Source: Chloracidobacterium sp. (GTDB taxonomy: Bacteria > Acidobacteriota > Blastocatellia > Pyrinomonadales > Pyrinomonadaceae). From it: a DNA stretch of 64,000 nt. The translations under genes were made by a program, and so were the position numbers. The notes beneath the pieces are model-generated. The model worked only from the letters and a program-made list of their open reading frames with translations, had not been told where the DNA came from and searched no databases. Below, piece after piece: positions 41,910 to 51,482 of this stretch; position 1 is the stretch's first letter; each line of letters opens with the position of its first letter. The stretch is taken from NCBI GenBank assembly GCA_016720705.1, contig JADKKB010000005.1, forward strand, positions 124,001-188,000, in the 5' to 3' direction.

Positions 41910-43088
41910 TCAGTTCGATGCCGTCGATGTCGTCGCGGAAAGCGACAAACGAGCTGTCTCACGCGCCCACTTATCTACGCCCAACACGACGTCCAAACCG
42001 TTCGCTTGGCTGACACTGTGCAGATCCATAACCTTACGGTTTATCTCGGCGATCCGGTCAATCGAAATTTTCCCTCCAAGAAATGCGTCCACGCTCACTT
42101 CGTTAGCGGCATTCAATGCAGTGGGCATCGTGCCGCCCACTCGCATCGCCTCAAATGCCAACGCGAGACAGGGGAATTTCTCCGTATCAGGGTCTTCGAA
42201 ATCTAGCTTGCCGATCGCGGCCAGATCAAGCGGAGGCAGGCAGTTGGGCATCCGATCCGGGTAGGTCAATGCGTATTGAATTGCGTGCTTCATATCGGTC
42301 ACACCCATTTGAGCAATGAGCGAGCCATCGACCATTTCGACCATTGAGTGGACCACCGACTGAGGATGAACAATGACCGAGATCCGGTCGGCATCCAAGC
42401 CGAATAGCCATTTTGCCTCGATCACCTCGAGACCTTTGTTCATCAGTGTGGCGGAGTCGATCGTGATCTTGTCCCCCATACTCCAGTTTGGATGATTAAG
42501 TGCCTCAGTTCGGGTCGCTGCTGCGATCCTTTCACGTGTCCAAGTGCGAAACGGCCCGCCTGAGGCGGTCAGGATCACCCTTCGAACTTCGTTCGGGCGT
42601 TCGCCTCTGAGGCATTGGTGAATGGCGTTATGCTCACTGTCCACCGGTAAGATCTCGGCACCGGACGCGGCCGCGGCCGCCGTCATCAGTTCGCCGGCCA
42701 TCACAAGTGTTTCTTTGTTAGCAAGTGCGACGCGTTTGCCTGCTTCTATCGCTCGGAGCGTCGGGACAAATCCGACCGCACCCACCGTCGCCGAGACGAC
42801 CGTTTCGGCGCGTTCGTGGGTTGCGACCGCGTTCAAACCTTCTTCGCCGACCAAGATCCGTGGTTTGAATGATCCAAGCGAGTGAAGTCCGCGTTCGAGT
42901 TGCTCGGCACCACTGTCGTCAGCACAGGCGGCGAGTTCGGGTTGGAAGGCCGCGACCTGCTCGGTGAATAGGGTAATATTTCGCCCCGCCGCCATTGCGG
43001 CAACGCGAATATCGCCGAGATGCTCGACAACCTTTAATGTGTTGCAGCCGATCGAACCGGTCGAGCCGAGGATTGAGATATGCTTCAT
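41910..43088 (-). CDS. dxr: 1-deoxy-D-xylulose 5-phosphate reductoisomerase
   Basis: NADPH-dependent second step of the MEP pathway. The N-terminal Rossmann motif is ILGSTGSIGCNTL, the metal and substrate site includes LANKETLVMAG, ILPVDSEHNAIHQCL and LMNKGLEVIEAKWLF. About 392 aa. The start at 43088 (MKHISILG) is favoured over 43094. First gene of dxr-rseP-ispG. Confidence 0.95.
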   Translation of the reverse strand: MKHISILGSTGSIGCNTLKVVEHLGDIRVAAMAAGRNITLFTEQVAAFQPELAACADDSGAEQLERGLHSLGSFKPRILVGEEGLNAVATHERAETVVSATVGAVGFVPTLRAIEAGKRVALANKETLVMAGELMTAAAAASGAEILPVDSEHNAIHQCLRGERPNEVRRVILTASGGPFRTWTRERIAAATRTEALNHPNWSMGDKITIDSATLMNKGLEVIEAKWLFGLDADRISVIVHPQSVVHSMVEMVDGSLIAQMGVTDMKHAIQYALTYPDRMPNCLPPLDLAAIGKLDFEDPDTEKFPCLALAFEAMRVGGTMPTALNAANEVSVDAFLGGKISIDRIAEINRKVMDLHSVSQANGLDVVLGVDKWARETARLSLSATTSTASN

Positions 43089-43140
43089 AAGCAAACTAAT
43101 AGATTAGCATATTTGAAGGGGCGTTTTTGTCCGCCTTCAA

Positions 43141-43749
43141 TTACTTATTGCCAGAGCTTTTGTTGATGAATTCGATCGGAGCTTCGAAACGGTCGGTCTT
43201 GTCGCGGCCGGCCGCCTGCTGATCGGCGAGATACCGGTTAAACTCGGCGGATCTATTTCGCGGCACGCTCAGCGTTTTCCATTCCGCAGACCTAAAATGC
43301 TTTGCGAGAAAAGCGATCTGGCCGACGTGATAGGCGTAATGCGTCAACTGGCGATTGATCGCCTCGATGATCGAATGCGGTTCGCCGCGGATGGTTACCG
43401 ATCGGACGAGATCGTCAATTGTGAGCGGTTCGATAGACTCGAAAAGCGTGAGCCAACCCAACTCCCAATCGGCCATCAGAGATTCACGCGTGTCGCCTAT
43501 CGCCTCAAACTCCGAGTCCCGGTCGCGAAAATCCTTTTCGCCGTCAGTTGTTAAAAAATCAGTCCAACGCGAACGCAGGTTTCCGGCGATATGCTTGACG
43601 ATGACCCCTATCGAATTTGCCTCGGGGTCTATCTGCCTGAAAAACTCCTCGTCATCGATCTGCTCGATCGCACGCTCAGCCATCTCCTTATAATTACGGA
43701 ACGACCGGACGGCGTCGGATAAGTAGATTCTGAAATTCGCTTCGCTCAT
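43141..43749 (-). CDS. DUF1572 / DinB-superfamily protein
   Basis: A 202-residue four-helix-bundle protein of the DinB type. IGVIVKHIAGNLRSRWTDFL near residue 47 carries the first His, and INRQLTHYAYHVGQIAFLAKH near 132 carries the HxxxHxxQ metal triad. DUF1572 members lack a known reaction; DinB relatives include metal-dependent thiol transferases. It follows SulP by 16 bases. Confidence 0.85.
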   Translation of the reverse strand: MSEANFRIYLSDAVRSFRNYKEMAERAIEQIDDEEFFRQIDPEANSIGVIVKHIAGNLRSRWTDFLTTDGEKDFRDRDSEFEAIGDTRESLMADWELGWLTLFESIEPLTIDDLVRSVTIRGEPHSIIEAINRQLTHYAYHVGQIAFLAKHFRSAEWKTLSVPRNRSAEFNRYLADQQAAGRDKTDRFEAPIEFINKSSGNK

Positions 43750-43765
43750 TGCCTTATTATATATT

Positions 43766-45448
43766 CTACAGCGCGTCAGATTCGTCCTTGCCGAGATAAT
43801 CCCGGGCGATCTCTATAGCCGCGTAGATGTCGCCGCCGAAATTCTTGCGCCCGATGGCGTCAACAAACCCGCTTTTTCGCATCACGCGATAAACGCTGCG
43901 TGAAACTGCGGAAAAGACGATCACATAACCATTGTCCCGGGCCTCCTCGGCCAACTCCTCGAGAATGTGAATGCCGCTCGCGTCGATCGTCGGGACATAG
44001 CGCATTCGGAGTATGAGCACCTTTGGCTTTTTGGCGATAATGCGGATCGATTCCTTAAACTGGCTGACCGCGCCAAAAAATAGTGAGCCGTAGATCTCAA
44101 AGACCTCGATGCCGCTGGGAATCTCGACCCGAGACATATCGCGCGTTTCGTGAACGCCCTCTTCATCGCGAAGGTTTTCGGTGATCAGATCAACGTGCGT
44201 CTGGGTCGACATCTTCTGAAGGAACAAGAATCCCGCGAGCAGAATGCCGACCTGTATCGCCATCGTCAGATCGATAAACAGTGTCAGCAAAAACGTCGCC
44301 ATCAATACGGCGAGATCGCCTCTCGGGCTTTTGAGCAAGTGAACGAACTGACGCCACTCGCTCATATTATAAGCGACCACGATCAACACCGCCGCTAATG
44401 TCGCCATCGGGATCATCGCCGCCCATTTGCCGACTAACAGCAGTACAAGCAGAAGAAATACACAGTGAACGATTGCTGCGACCGGCGTCGTTCCGCCGCT
44501 TTTGATATTTGTAGCCGTTCGGGCGATCGCTCCCGTTGCGGGAATACCGCCGAATATGACAGATACAATATTACCGGCACCTTGAGCGACCAACTCCATA
44601 TTCGAGCGATGCCGCGTGCCGGTCATACCGTCTGCGACAACTGCCGAGAGCAGTGATTCGAGAGCGGCGAGGATGGCGATCGTCAGTGCCGGCGAGAACA
44701 TCTGTTGGACCAACTCCCACGTGACGACCGGCAGATGCGGAGTCGGCAGGGCACTCGGCACGCCGCCGAACCGCGAGGCAATAGTGTCGACCGGAAGACC
44801 TAAATAGTGAACGACCGCGGTAAGCACCAGGATCGCGATAAGTTGTCCGGGCACGCGGTGCGTGACGAACGGCCAGAGCAGGATTATAGCAAGCGATGCC
44901 GCTCCTACTGCGATCGTGTACGGGTCGACAGTGCCTATATTCTGAAAATACGCGATCCATTTAGAAACGAAATCCGCCGGCACCTTGTCGATCTTGAGAC
45001 CGAGAAAGTCGCTCAACTGCGACGAGAAAATAATTATAGCGATCGCCGACGTAAAGCCGACGACGACCGGATACGGTACAAACTTGAGGAATGCCCCCAT
45101 TCGGGCAAGACCCATTATTATCAGTATAACGCCGGCGATCAGCGTGGCGACGACGAGGCCGTCGTAGCCGTATTTCTGAACAATGCCGTAAATTATTACG
45201 ATGAACGCACCTGTCGGTCCGCTGATCTGTGCCCGTGAACCGCCAAGTACAGCGATCACAAAACCCGCGAATATCGCTGTGTAGAGTCCTTGCTCGGGCT
45301 TCACGCCCGATGCAATGGCAAAAGCAATCGCTAGTGGTAGAGCCACAACGCCGACCGTCAAACCACCCAGCAAGTCGCCCTGAAACTGCTTTCTAGTGTA
45401 GCCTTCGCGAAGGATAGAGAGCAGTTTGGGTTGGAGTTTGCGATGCAT
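43766..45448 (-). CDS. SulP-family anion transporter with STAS domain
   Basis: Inner-membrane SLC26/SulP transporter of 560 aa. The membrane part (residues 20-420) includes QGLYTAIFAGFVIAVLGGS, PTGAFIVIIYGI and GIPATGAIARTATNIKSGG, of which keys are GLYTA, GPTGA and TGAIARTATN. A cytosolic STAS domain follows (about 440-550; GVEVFEIYGSLFFGAVSQF, VLILRMRYVPTIDASGIHILEEL). The anion could be sulfate, bicarbonate or a dicarboxylate. The neighbouring gamma-carbonic anhydrase is separated by hisS and does not settle it. Confidence 0.9.
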   Translation of the reverse strand: MHRKLQPKLLSILREGYTRKQFQGDLLGGLTVGVVALPLAIAFAIASGVKPEQGLYTAIFAGFVIAVLGGSRAQISGPTGAFIVIIYGIVQKYGYDGLVVATLIAGVILIIMGLARMGAFLKFVPYPVVVGFTSAIAIIIFSSQLSDFLGLKIDKVPADFVSKWIAYFQNIGTVDPYTIAVGAASLAIILLWPFVTHRVPGQLIAILVLTAVVHYLGLPVDTIASRFGGVPSALPTPHLPVVTWELVQQMFSPALTIAILAALESLLSAVVADGMTGTRHRSNMELVAQGAGNIVSVIFGGIPATGAIARTATNIKSGGTTPVAAIVHCVFLLLVLLLVGKWAAMIPMATLAAVLIVVAYNMSEWRQFVHLLKSPRGDLAVLMATFLLTLFIDLTMAIQVGILLAGFLFLQKMSTQTHVDLITENLRDEEGVHETRDMSRVEIPSGIEVFEIYGSLFFGAVSQFKESIRIIAKKPKVLILRMRYVPTIDASGIHILEELAEEARDNGYVIVFSAVSRSVYRVMRKSGFVDAIGRKNFGGDIYAAIEIARDYLGKDESDAL

Positions 45449-45472
45449 TGTTTCGTTAGACGAGGTGCGGGA

Positions 45473-46027
45473 CTATTTTACCGGTTGGCTACTTTTATGC
45501 TCGCGATAGTAATCGCCAATAAAGTCTTTCATCCAGAATTGCCACCATCCAATGCCGAACTTTTTTGCTTCGGCGGTCGCTTGGTCGGCGGTCCAACCAT
45601 CATTTGAGATGCGAAATGCGGCGATGACCGTTCCGGTACGGTCGGATCCACGTTTGCAGTGGACAAAAGTCGGTTGATTGCCTGCGAGGGCAATTTGTTT
45701 GAGGACGGCGTCGATCTTTTTGTCCCCCGGACGTAACCAGTTGCTCAGCGGAATATTGATAAATGTCAGGCCCGCGGCTTTCGCCCATAAGCTTTCGTTG
45801 GTTGCACGCTCGTCGCTATCGCGGAGGTCGATAACCGTCCGAATGCCCATCGACTTAAGCTGATCGATCCCTGCCTCTGTCGGTTGGCCGCCACGATAGA
45901 GCGTCTCGTTGACCTTGTATAGATTTGGAAGATCTTTGGATTTAAGATTCGACTGGCTGTAGGCAGACAGAGTAATTGCGAAGGACACTATCACGGCGAG
46001 CATTATGTGCTTCAATACGGCGTTCAT
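45473..46027 (-). CDS. Exported dual-specificity/tyrosine phosphatase-like protein
   Basis: A 184-residue protein with a hydrophobic signal peptide (HIMLAVIVSFAITLSAYSQ). The phosphatase domain has LYRGGQPTEAGIDQLKSMGI near the front and the catalytic P-loop HCKRGSDRTG (HCx5R). WLRP..KIDAVLKQIA supplies a general-acid Asp region. Such secreted phosphatases occur in many bacteria with unknown substrates. Its ATG overlaps the hisS TGA (ATGA), so it is likely coupled to hisS translation even though the protein is exported. Confidence 0.85.
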   Translation of the reverse strand: MNAVLKHIMLAVIVSFAITLSAYSQSNLKSKDLPNLYKVNETLYRGGQPTEAGIDQLKSMGIRTVIDLRDSDERATNESLWAKAAGLTFINIPLSNWLRPGDKKIDAVLKQIALAGNQPTFVHCKRGSDRTGTVIAAFRISNDGWTADQATAEAKKFGIGWWQFWMKDFIGDYYREHKSSQPVK

Positions 46028-47358
46028 AGTGCAATTATCGCTCCGATCTCGGCGGCCTTCAGTGTCCATTCCTCGCCGCTTTGCATATTCTTAAGTTTAA
46101 CTTTCCGAGAACTTCGCTCTTCGTCGCCGATCATACATATAAAAGGGACACCGATCGCATCGGCATATTTGAACTGCTTGCCAAGTTTGTCGGCCTCGGG
46201 GTAAACCGTAACGCTAAGGCCTTGCTTCCTAAGTTGTCGAGCTAGCTTTAGCGAATCGGCGACCGAATCTTCGTCCCAGATCGTGACCATCACATCGGCG
46301 GCACGCGACGCGGCGATCTCAGCCGGAAACATTCCTTTTTCCTCCATCACGACAAGGATGCGCTCGAGCCCGAGCGAAAAGCCGCACGCAGGGATCTGCT
46401 CTTTGCCGAACATTCCGATCAGCCCGTCATATCGGCCGCCGCCGCCGAGACTGCCGGCGAGGTCGGGTACGGTGATCTCCATTATCGCTCCGGTGTAGTA
46501 AGAAAGGCCGCGGGCAAGGCTCGGATCGATGACGATGGGAGCCTTTTCGGCATATTTGAGAATCAGTCCGACCTCGGTAAGCAACTCGTTACTGACAATA
46601 TTTATAAGGTTGGCGACGATCGTGCGGTTGATATCGTGCTCCTGATTGAGGATCTCCGTCGTCTTTTCAAATATCCCGATCAGCATTTCTGAGGCGCTGT
46701 CTGAAATTCCGCGATCCAATAGCTCTTTGGCAACGCCTTCGGTGCCGATCTTGTCGAGCTTATCGATCGCGACTAGAGCGTCCGTGTGTAATTCGGCTGG
46801 TACGCCCGCTGTGTCTAAAATATCGGTCAGCACCTGGCGATGATTAAGCCTGATTGTGAAATCTTCGAATCCGAGTCGAGTGAGAATATCACTAACGGCA
46901 GATAAAATCTCGCCTTCGACGACCATCGATGCCGAACCGATCGCGTCAACGTCACACTGGTAAAACTCCCGAAATCGCCCACGTGCCGGACGGTCGGCAC
47001 GCCACACAGGCTGTATCTGATAGCGTTTGAAAAATTTCGGCAAATCGTTTTTATTGTTAGCTACGACGCGAGCCAGCGGAACAGTCAGGTCGTAACGCAG
47101 GGCGAGGTCCGCCAGTCCGGCTTCGCCGCCGGCAATATCGAGCTTTTCGCCGCGCTTGAGTATCTTAAATACGAGTTGATTGCCCTCCTCGCCATACTTG
47201 CCCATTAGCGTTTCGATATTTTCGATCGACGGCGTTTCGAGCGGCTCAAATCCGTAGGATTCGTAAACTTCTCGGATGATTCCGATTACGTAATTGCGTT
47301 TTCTAACGTCCGACGGCAGAAAATCGCGCATTCCGCGGGCTGGTTTGGTACTTGCCAT
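46024..47358 (-). CDS. hisS: Histidyl-tRNA synthetase
   Basis: Class II synthetase, 444 aa. Motif 2 region RADRPARGRFREFYQCDVDAIG, LALRYDLTVPLARVVA and the histidine-specific GLSYYTG and SLGGGGRYDGLIG are present, as is motif 3 FSLGLERILVV. The C-terminal anticodon-binding domain (MVTIWDEDSVADSLKLARQLR) follows. The start MASTKPARGMRDFLP is the usual N-terminus. Followed by the exported phosphatase gene with an ATGA overlap. Confidence 0.95.
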   Translation of the reverse strand: MASTKPARGMRDFLPSDVRKRNYVIGIIREVYESYGFEPLETPSIENIETLMGKYGEEGNQLVFKILKRGEKLDIAGGEAGLADLALRYDLTVPLARVVANNKNDLPKFFKRYQIQPVWRADRPARGRFREFYQCDVDAIGSASMVVEGEILSAVSDILTRLGFEDFTIRLNHRQVLTDILDTAGVPAELHTDALVAIDKLDKIGTEGVAKELLDRGISDSASEMLIGIFEKTTEILNQEHDINRTIVANLINIVSNELLTEVGLILKYAEKAPIVIDPSLARGLSYYTGAIMEITVPDLAGSLGGGGRYDGLIGMFGKEQIPACGFSLGLERILVVMEEKGMFPAEIAASRAADVMVTIWDEDSVADSLKLARQLRKQGLSVTVYPEADKLGKQFKYADAIGVPFICMIGDEERSSRKVKLKNMQSGEEWTLKAAEIGAIIAL

Positions 47359-47370
47359 TTGATTATTTTA

Positions 47371-47507
47371 CCGCACAGATGCTTAGACGCGGAGAGTAGA
47401 ATTGGGAAATAGTCGCAATTAAACGCGGATGACTCACAAAAACAAGTACTGAGGGTTTCTAAGTCTACGCTGATCGGCAATTCTCTACGGGAGATTATTT
47501 CTATTAG
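47371..47507. repeat. Degenerate low-complexity intergenic repeat
   Basis: Between hisS and the carbonic anhydrase gene. ACAGATGCTTAGACGCGGAG, AAACGCGGATGACTCA and TCTACGCTGATC are worn copies of the CGCAGATGACGCGGAT-like words seen in the fad-block repeats. No ORF, no clear terminator. Confidence 0.4.
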
Positions 47508-47509
47508 CT

Positions 47510-48013
47510 TTATTTGTAATGCTCTTTGAGTTCCACGTAATTTCGCCACGATCGATCGAGGAATCCGATTTCGTCGGGCGTAAGTTCGCGTTTTACGCGG
47601 GCGGGCGAGCCGATAACAAGGGAATTGGGCGGTATTTGAGTGCCCGGGGTCAGTAAGGATCCGGCACCGACCAGAGAATTGGCACCGACGCGAACGCCGT
47701 CCATTAGAATCGCTCCGATGCCGATCAGGCAGCCACTCTCTATGTGGCAGCCGTGCAGAGTGACGCGATGGCCGATCGTTACCTCGTCCTCGACGATGGT
47801 GCAGTGCGTTTTCGAACTGACGTGGATCATCGTCATATCCTGTACGTTCGTCCGGGCACCGATGCGGATGTAATTTACATCACCGCGGATGACCGAACCA
47901 AACCAAACGCTTGAATCTTCGCCGATCTCCACATCGCCGATGACGATCGCGTCGGGTGTTATGTGTGCGGACCCGTGGATCTTAGGATACGTATCATTGA
48001 ATCCGTATATCAT
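47510..48013 (-). CDS. Gamma-class carbonic anhydrase-family protein (YrdA/PaaY type)
   Basis: Left-handed beta-helix trimer of 167 aa, of YrdA/CaiE/PaaY type. Hexapeptide runs include AIVIGDVEIGEDSSVWFGSVIRGD, IRIGARTNVQDM and VTIGHRVTLHGCHI. The metal-site His residues are present in ...DMTMIHVSSKTHC, IGHRVTLHGC. Enzymatic carbonic anhydrase activity is not certain in this subgroup. Overlaps murJ by four bases (ATGA). Confidence 0.87.
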   Translation of the reverse strand: MIYGFNDTYPKIHGSAHITPDAIVIGDVEIGEDSSVWFGSVIRGDVNYIRIGARTNVQDMTMIHVSSKTHCTIVEDEVTIGHRVTLHGCHIESGCLIGIGAILMDGVRVGANSLVGAGSLLTPGTQIPPNSLVIGSPARVKRELTPDEIGFLDRSWRNYVELKEHYK

Positions 48014-49755
48014 CGGCCCAGTTTCCTCCGCAACATTCCGAACGCCTGCTCGAGTTCGGCTACACGCAGCAACTTGGCCGCAATGACGAATGCGATGCCA
48101 CCAAGCCCGATCGGGATAAACGCCTCGGCGAGCTTGATCGAGAACGTCCCTGTTCCGTACCGATCAAAGATGAAATGGTAGCTGAAGTAGCAGACTACCG
48201 ACAGCACCGTCGAAGCCGCCGCGATCTTGAGGAACGAAGTGAAAATATGGCGGCCATTGAGACGCTGGATCCGCTTTCGCATCAGCAGGGCGAGGGCGAA
48301 GAAGTTAACAAGAGCGACGATCGACGTCGCAAGGGCCACGCCGACGTGGCCGTAACCGTGCGGAGTTTCCGGCGTCACGCCGTAATGCGAGAACCACTCG
48401 CGCAAGATGTAGCCGCCGAAGAAGTTCACTGCGATGGATGCTATAGCGATCATCATCGGCGTTTTTGCATCGTTGAGGGCATAGAAAGCGGGCGAGAGGA
48501 TCTTGATTGCTGCGTAACCCGTCAGGCCGATCGCATAGCCCGCAAGTGCGTACGCGGTCATCGGAGTGCTGAGAGGTTTGAAAGCGCCCCGCTCGTAAAT
48601 GAGTCTTATGATCGGCTCGCCAAGCACGATTAGACCGCACGCCGATGGTAGCGTCATTAGGAATACGAGGTTTAGCGACGAAGAAATCGTATCACGAAGG
48701 TCCTTAGTTCTTCCTTCGCTCGCAAGACGCGACATCACCGGAATCGCCGCCGTTCCCACAGCTACGCCAAAAAGGCCGATTGGGAATTGCATTAGCCGAA
48801 ATGCGTAGTTCAGCCATCCCTGAGCACCGTCGATGCCAGATACAAGTGACGTATTGATCATCACGTTGATCTGGACCGCAGACGTGCCGATGATAGCCGG
48901 CCCCATCAGCATTGCGACTCTGCGGAGACCTTCGTCCGCAAAGCTCATTACAGGCGAGAACCGGAACCCGATCTTCAGCAATGACGGTATCTGCATCGCC
49001 AATTGAGCTCCGCCGCCGATAAGCGTACCGATCGACATACCGATGATGGCCCACTGCGAAGCGTTATCCGGTATCGCCAATCGATCTCCCGACGGTGCCC
49101 ATCCGCCGCCGCTCAACCAGTAGGCAAATAGGAGACCAAAGATGATCGAGACAACGTTGAAAACGGTCGACGCGGACGCAGGAATGCCGAAGATGCCTTT
49201 TGTGTTCAGCACTCCCATCGCAACGGCCGCTAGCGCGACCAGCAGAATGAAAGGGAACATTATTTGTGTCATCGTCGTCGCGAGTGCCGCTTTCTCAGGT
49301 GAGAAGCCGCTGGCAATCAATCCAACGAACTGTCGCGAAAATATCACTCCCACAATACAGATGACGCTAAGTATGACGGCGAGCAGATTGAAGACTATGC
49401 TCGCAAGCCGCCATGCTTCTGCTTCGCTCTTATTAATCTGATAGTCGGTAAAAACCTTGACGAATGCGACCGACAGCGCACCTTCCGCGAATAGGTCGCG
49501 GAGCACATTTGGGATCCGGAACGCAACAACATAAGCGTCCATCAGAAATCCGGCACCGAAATACCGAGCGAAGATCATCTCCCGAATCAGCCCCAAAACG
49601 CGTGAAAACATCACGGCAATAGACACGATCCCGGCGGAACGGGCAACGCTCGTCTGACGGGTCGACGGTGCAGTGCCGCTGTCTACAGTGTTTATAGTAG
49701 GTTCGGCGAGTTCCTCAGGGGATTCATCCGATTGAACTTGTTGGATCTCGTTCAT
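48010..49755 (-). CDS. murJ: Lipid II flippase MurJ
   Basis: MATE/MVF-family membrane protein of 581 aa with 14 predicted helices; flips lipid II for peptidoglycan synthesis. A 45-residue polar N-terminus precedes the first helix. Conserved segments are VMFSRVLGLIREMIFARYFG, AFRIPNVLRDLFAEGALSVAFVKVF and the RIP(N)LRDLFAEGALS core. ALNDAKTPMMIAI and SPAFYALND are C-lobe signatures. Confidence 0.92.
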   Translation of the reverse strand: MNEIQQVQSDESPEELAEPTINTVDSGTAPSTRQTSVARSAGIVSIAVMFSRVLGLIREMIFARYFGAGFLMDAYVVAFRIPNVLRDLFAEGALSVAFVKVFTDYQINKSEAEAWRLASIVFNLLAVILSVICIVGVIFSRQFVGLIASGFSPEKAALATTMTQIMFPFILLVALAAVAMGVLNTKGIFGIPASASTVFNVVSIIFGLLFAYWLSGGGWAPSGDRLAIPDNASQWAIIGMSIGTLIGGGAQLAMQIPSLLKIGFRFSPVMSFADEGLRRVAMLMGPAIIGTSAVQINVMINTSLVSGIDGAQGWLNYAFRLMQFPIGLFGVAVGTAAIPVMSRLASEGRTKDLRDTISSSLNLVFLMTLPSACGLIVLGEPIIRLIYERGAFKPLSTPMTAYALAGYAIGLTGYAAIKILSPAFYALNDAKTPMMIAIASIAVNFFGGYILREWFSHYGVTPETPHGYGHVGVALATSIVALVNFFALALLMRKRIQRLNGRHIFTSFLKIAAASTVLSVVCYFSYHFIFDRYGTGTFSIKLAEAFIPIGLGGIAFVIAAKLLRVAELEQAFGMLRRKLGR

Positions 49756-49791
49756 TGTTCAGATTGGGATTATCGCACGCACCCGGAAAAT

Positions 49792-49818
49792 AAAAAAGGA
49801 AGCACGCACGTACTTCCT
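49792..49818 (-). terminator. Rho-independent terminator of the dacB gene
   Basis: On the minus strand AGGAAG (49818-49813) pairs with CTTCCT (49802-49797) around a 10-base loop, followed by TTTTTTATTTT. Lies between dacB (ends 49863) and murJ (starts 49755). Confidence 0.65.
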
Positions 49819-49862
49819 ATCACAAATTCGTATCTAAAATATTGGGCAGTCGATAAATTGGC

Positions 49863-51242
49863 TTAGTTGTTTGAATTCCTGCCTGATGGGTAACTGAAAC
49901 GCGTTCGGGCAATTCGGCTGTCGAGCGAGACCGGTGAGTACGCGATCGATACGGGACCGCCGAATTGACCTTGGACCAGGGAAACAAAACTGTTCTGAAA
50001 TGCACGGAAACGGGCGACACTGCCGCGTTGGTTGAAGATCACAAAAAGGAACTTACCGTTGCGGGTGTTAAGTTCGCCTGCCAGCGTACTGGCTCCACCA
50101 TCGGTGTTGCCAAGCGTCCCGGTCTTTCCAATAACACTGCCGGTTGCAAAATCAGAGGCAAAGCGATTGGCAAGCGTGCCTTTATCGATACCCGCTACCG
50201 GCATAATATCGGCAAACGTCATCGAGTACCTTGCCAGATCTTCCCTTAAAACTCGTAGCAGTCGCATCATTGCATTCGGAGTTACGCGATTATAACCTAG
50301 CCCGCTCGACGTCTGAAGTGAAAACTCGATCGGCTGGATACCTGCGTTTAGTTGGACGATCCGCGCCACGGCATACGCTCCGCCCAACATATCGCCGAGG
50401 CGTTCGGCCAAAAAATTATTTGAATAACAGAGCGTGACCTTCAGGATTTCACGCATCGGAGCGGATTCGTGGGTAAACAGCAGACTCAGGCTACTCGGGA
50501 TCGGCTGGACGTAATATCCTCCGGTAAATGAAACGCCCGGTGTCCCGGAAACCTCGCCGAAACGTCCGGAATTTGAAAGGAAATTGAGCCAAACTCTTGT
50601 TGCCGCTGCCGAACGCCTACCGGCATCCATTGTTGCAAACATCGCTTCCGCCGACTTCAGCGACGAGCCCGAAAAATTCATTGCAAAATTATCCGTCGCG
50701 ATCAGGTCGCCTTTAATCGTGCGAATACCGAGCCGATTCAATTCATTGGCGATCGCTACCGCGTGTTCAAATCCAAACATAGGGTCGCGGCCTGAAACGT
50801 ACAGATTGCCGTTAAGCGTACCCGTCGAAAGGTCGATCGTTCCATCCGTGTAAACGCTGGTCATAAACCGAAAATCGGGGCCGAATGTTTTGAGAACGGC
50901 ATACGCCGTCGCTATCTTAACGTTTGAAGCCGGATTGAATACAGATGTCGAGTTGTTTTCGACGACGACATTTCCGTCCATCGATTCGATCAGGATTCCC
51001 GAATATCCCGGTACTGACACTTCAGCCAAGGCCGGGAATTTGGTTCGCATTCCGCCGGAAACGGCCGTCGAACTTCCTGTGCGCTGGACATACGGTGTGG
51101 CGGCAGGCGTCGGCGTCGGTTCACGATAGATCTTGATATCCTGAAGCAGTGGCTGAGTTTGTCCAATAACAGCAAACGCAGACGAAATAATCACGATCAG
51201 CAGACTAAAATGCTTATTAAACTGTCTAAGGTTCTTTGTCAT
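49863..51242 (-). CDS. dacB: PBP4-type D-alanyl-D-alanine carboxypeptidase (S13)
   Basis: Exported serine peptidase acting on peptidoglycan cross-links, 459 aa. After a signal peptide (FSLLIVIISSAFAVIGQTQ), the active-site motifs are SNVK (SxxK; FNPASNVKIATAY), SNN (SxN; CYSNNFLAERLG) and KTG (GKTGTLGNTDG). YVSGRDPMF matches the DacB domain II region. Monocistronic; ends at the terminator above. Confidence 0.9.
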   Translation of the reverse strand: MTKNLRQFNKHFSLLIVIISSAFAVIGQTQPLLQDIKIYREPTPTPAATPYVQRTGSSTAVSGGMRTKFPALAEVSVPGYSGILIESMDGNVVVENNSTSVFNPASNVKIATAYAVLKTFGPDFRFMTSVYTDGTIDLSTGTLNGNLYVSGRDPMFGFEHAVAIANELNRLGIRTIKGDLIATDNFAMNFSGSSLKSAEAMFATMDAGRRSAAATRVWLNFLSNSGRFGEVSGTPGVSFTGGYYVQPIPSSLSLLFTHESAPMREILKVTLCYSNNFLAERLGDMLGGAYAVARIVQLNAGIQPIEFSLQTSSGLGYNRVTPNAMMRLLRVLREDLARYSMTFADIMPVAGIDKGTLANRFASDFATGSVIGKTGTLGNTDGGASTLAGELNTRNGKFLFVIFNQRGSVARFRAFQNSFVSLVQGQFGGPVSIAYSPVSLDSRIARTRFSYPSGRNSNN

Positions 51243-51482
51243 TGATTAAATTTTGCAACGGCAATTGCTAGGCAGGTTGACCCAACGACTATATTAACAC
51301 AATTCCTGAAACCATTACATCGGAGTCTCGCCCGCCACTAAGGACGCCCAAATGGCAACCGATATTTAGATTCAGCAACGCAGCGAAATGGATGCATTCA
51401 AAACACTGGCTTATACATACCATCCAAAATTGTTATACAACAAATCGACGGTAATTAAAACACTTTTTTTAGGGAATCCGAG

